Part shown: in pieces, positions 6,650 to 7,754 of the stretch
Position numbering within the stretch: position 1 is the stretch's first letter
Layout: every line of letters begins with the position of its first letter
Source of the DNA: Acidobacteriota bacterium
GTDB lineage: Bacteria; Acidobacteriota; Blastocatellia; Pyrinomonadales; Pyrinomonadaceae
Length of the DNA stretch: 7,754 nucleotides
NCBI GenBank assembly: GCA_024640445.1
Contig: JAHEEZ010000173.1
Location: forward strand, 1 to 7,754
Direction of reading: 5' to 3'
Notes under the pieces: generated by a model
Database searches by the model: none
The model's input: the letters and a program-made list of their open reading frames with translations, nothing else
Told to the model about the DNA's origin: nothing
Made by a program: the position numbers and the translations under genes

Positions 6650-7639
6650 GGCCTTTGGGGTGTAAACGTCTTTCGCGAGGTCGGCGACCGGCTCGAGTTC
6701 GCCGGCCTCGGCGAAATCCACCGCCTCGCGAACGGTCTCTTCCGCTCCCCGTTCGATCAGGTTCAGATCTGCGCCGTTCGCTATACCCGACGCGACCAGC
6801 CTTTCCCTCATCAGCTTGACCGGACACCGCTCCTTCCACGCTTCTATCTCCGCTTTGGTCCTGTAAAGATCCGGATCGTACATCGAATGCGCCCGGAATC
6901 TGTAGGTGTTCGCGACAAGAAAGAACGGCCTGGAATTGTTTCGGGCGAAGGCCACGGCCCGCCGGGCAGCCTCGCGGACGGCGATAACGTCCATCCCGTC
7001 GACCCTTTCGTATTCGATCCCGTAACCTTCCGCTTTCTTTGCGATATCCGGCTGGGACTGGTGCCTTGTCAATGCGGTCCCCATCGCATAGAGGTTGTTT
7101 TCGCAGACGAAAACTACCGGTAGGTTCCAGAGCGCAGCCAGGTTCAGGGATTCGTGGAACTCGCCCTCGGCGACAGCCCCGTCCCCGAAGAAGCATCCCG
7201 TAACGTTGCCCGCACCGGACATCCTGTCCGCCAGCGCAAGCCCCACCGCCAAAGGAAGTCCGCCCGCGACTATCGCGTTTCCGCCGTAAAAGTTCCTGGA
7301 AGAGTCGAACAGATGCATTGATCCGCCGCGCCCTCTCGAGCATCCGCTCGCCTTTCCGAACATTTCAGCCATAACCGCGTCCGGTGATATCCCGCGGACG
7401 ATGGCGTGTCCGTGTTCGCGGTAGGTGGCTACGATCCTGTCTCCTTCCGTGAAACAGGGGATCGCTCCAGCCGCGACCGCCTCTTCACCTATATACAGGT
7501 GCAGGAATCCGCGTATCTTGCCGGCGCTGTACAGTTCGACACACCTTTCCTCGAACCTCCGTATCAGCACCATCTCCGCGAACATCGCCAATGCGTCTTC
7601 CTTTCCGATCTTCTTGCTAATCTTCGCCATGGTAGCCAT
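6641..7639 (-). CDS. pdhA: Pyruvate dehydrogenase E1 component, alpha subunit
   Basis: This 332-residue thiamine-diphosphate enzyme subunit should decarboxylate pyruvate and pass the acetyl group to the E2 lipoyl domain, giving acetyl-CoA. The ThDP/Mg motif is GDG (152-154), 26 residues, then NN (181-182), within GCFFGDGAVAEGEFHES and FVCENNLYAMGT. GFLHLYIGEEA (44-54) and the loop YRFRAHSMYDPDLYRT (246-261) are typical of PDH E1 alpha; acetoin dehydrogenase alpha (AcoA) is the main alternative. The length is normal. The start at 7639 has GGAG (complement of 7648-7651) 8 nt upstream. A start two codons earlier at 7645 would overlap the upstream stop as ATGA but would leave only 2 nt to the GGAG. 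The gene follows acetyl-CoA synthetase almost without a gap. No E1 beta gene follows, so the partner must be encoded elsewhere. The last 9 bp overlap the convergent oxidoreductase gene. Confidence 0.92.
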   Translation of the reverse strand: MATMAKISKKIGKEDALAMFAEMVLIRRFEERCVELYSAGKIRGFLHLYIGEEAVAAGAIPCFTEGDRIVATYREHGHAIVRGISPDAVMAEMFGKASGCSRGRGGSMHLFDSSRNFYGGNAIVAGGLPLAVGLALADRMSGAGNVTGCFFGDGAVAEGEFHESLNLAALWNLPVVFVCENNLYAMGTALTRHQSQPDIAKKAEGYGIEYERVDGMDVIAVREAARRAVAFARNNSRPFFLVANTYRFRAHSMYDPDLYRTKAEIEAWKERCPVKLMRERLVASGIANGADLNLIERGAEETVREAVDFAEAGELEPVADLAKDVYTPKALA

Positions 7640-7641
7640 CT

Positions 7642-7754
7642 TCATTTCTCCAAAGTCGATATGTCGCCTTCCGGCAATCCCAGTTCGCGCGCTTTCAGCA
7701 GGCGCCGCATTATCTTTCCACTTCGCGTTTTTGGAAGGGAAGTGAGGAACTCGA
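7642..7754 (-). CDS. acs: Acetyl-CoA synthetase (AMP-forming), C-terminal fragment at window edge
   Basis: Only the last 36 complete codons and the stop are inside the window; the gene continues beyond 7754. The peptide begins EFLTSLPKTRSGKIMRRLL and ends GLPEGDISTLEK. PKTRSGKIMRR is the conserved C-terminal signature of Acs-type acyl-CoA synthetases. Its lysine (codon at 7714-7716) is the catalytic, acetylation-regulated residue in well-studied Acs enzymes. The enzyme would activate acetate with ATP and CoA. The -GD(I)STLE- tail favours acetate over other acyl substrates, but a propionyl- or general acyl-CoA synthetase cannot be excluded from so short a piece. The stop codon lies 2 nt before the favoured pdhA start (or overlaps the alternative start), so the two genes are very probably one transcript. 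Confidence 0.82.
   Translation of the reverse strand, partial: EFLTSLPKTRSGKIMRRLLKARELGLPEGDISTLEK

Noticed and set aside
6784..7343. Other long frames on either strand within pdhA and the oxidoreductase gene
   Set aside because: They are shadow frames with arginine-rich, low-information translations opposite or within strongly conserved genes.

Overview
The window looks like chromosomal DNA from a free-living, Gram-negative-type heterotrophic bacterium. It has moderately high GC, a secreted M1 metalloprotein, a Tat-exported molybdenum hydroxylase, and acetyl-CoA metabolism encoded by separate alpha-subunit and Acs-type genes. The gene mix and the degenerate heptamer repeats between genes suggest Acidobacteriota (Blastocatellia/Pyrinomonadales-like). 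That placement is inference only: no rRNA or other marker gene is present.

Layout. Positions 1-957 (minus) hold a class III PLP aminotransferase of the AGXT2-like type, cut off at the window edge. A 209-bp divergent spacer follows. Positions 1167-3545 (plus) encode a secreted M1-type zinc metallopeptidase with an intact HExxH-x18-E site but a Gln where the family's GAMEN Glu normally sits. Positions 3546-4016 contain no gene. Most of that stretch is two arrays of degenerate 7-bp units facing each other, which together form one long imperfect palindrome. A plausible sigma-70-like promoter then leads into a two-gene operon (4017-4481 and 4481-6649, plus). It encodes an isoquinoline 1-oxidoreductase-type enzyme: a small 2x[2Fe-2S] subunit and a large molybdopterin subunit with a Tat signal. 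On the minus strand, the C-terminal end of an acetyl-CoA synthetase (7642-7754) runs directly into a pyruvate dehydrogenase E1 alpha gene (6641-7639). That gene converges on the molybdenum enzyme gene and overlaps its 3' end by 9 bp.

How the genes work together. The IorA/IorB-like pair forms one periplasmic molybdenum hydroxylase. The Fe-S subunit has no export signal of its own and probably travels out bound to the Tat-bearing large subunit. Acs and PdhA both serve acetyl-CoA formation (from acetate and from pyruvate) and appear to be co-transcribed, but no E1 beta gene follows PdhA here. The aminotransferase and the peptidase are transcribed divergently and have no obvious functional link. 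The most unusual structure is the mirrored heptamer element at 3564-3925. No defence system, CRISPR array, tRNA, rRNA or insertion sequence was recognised.
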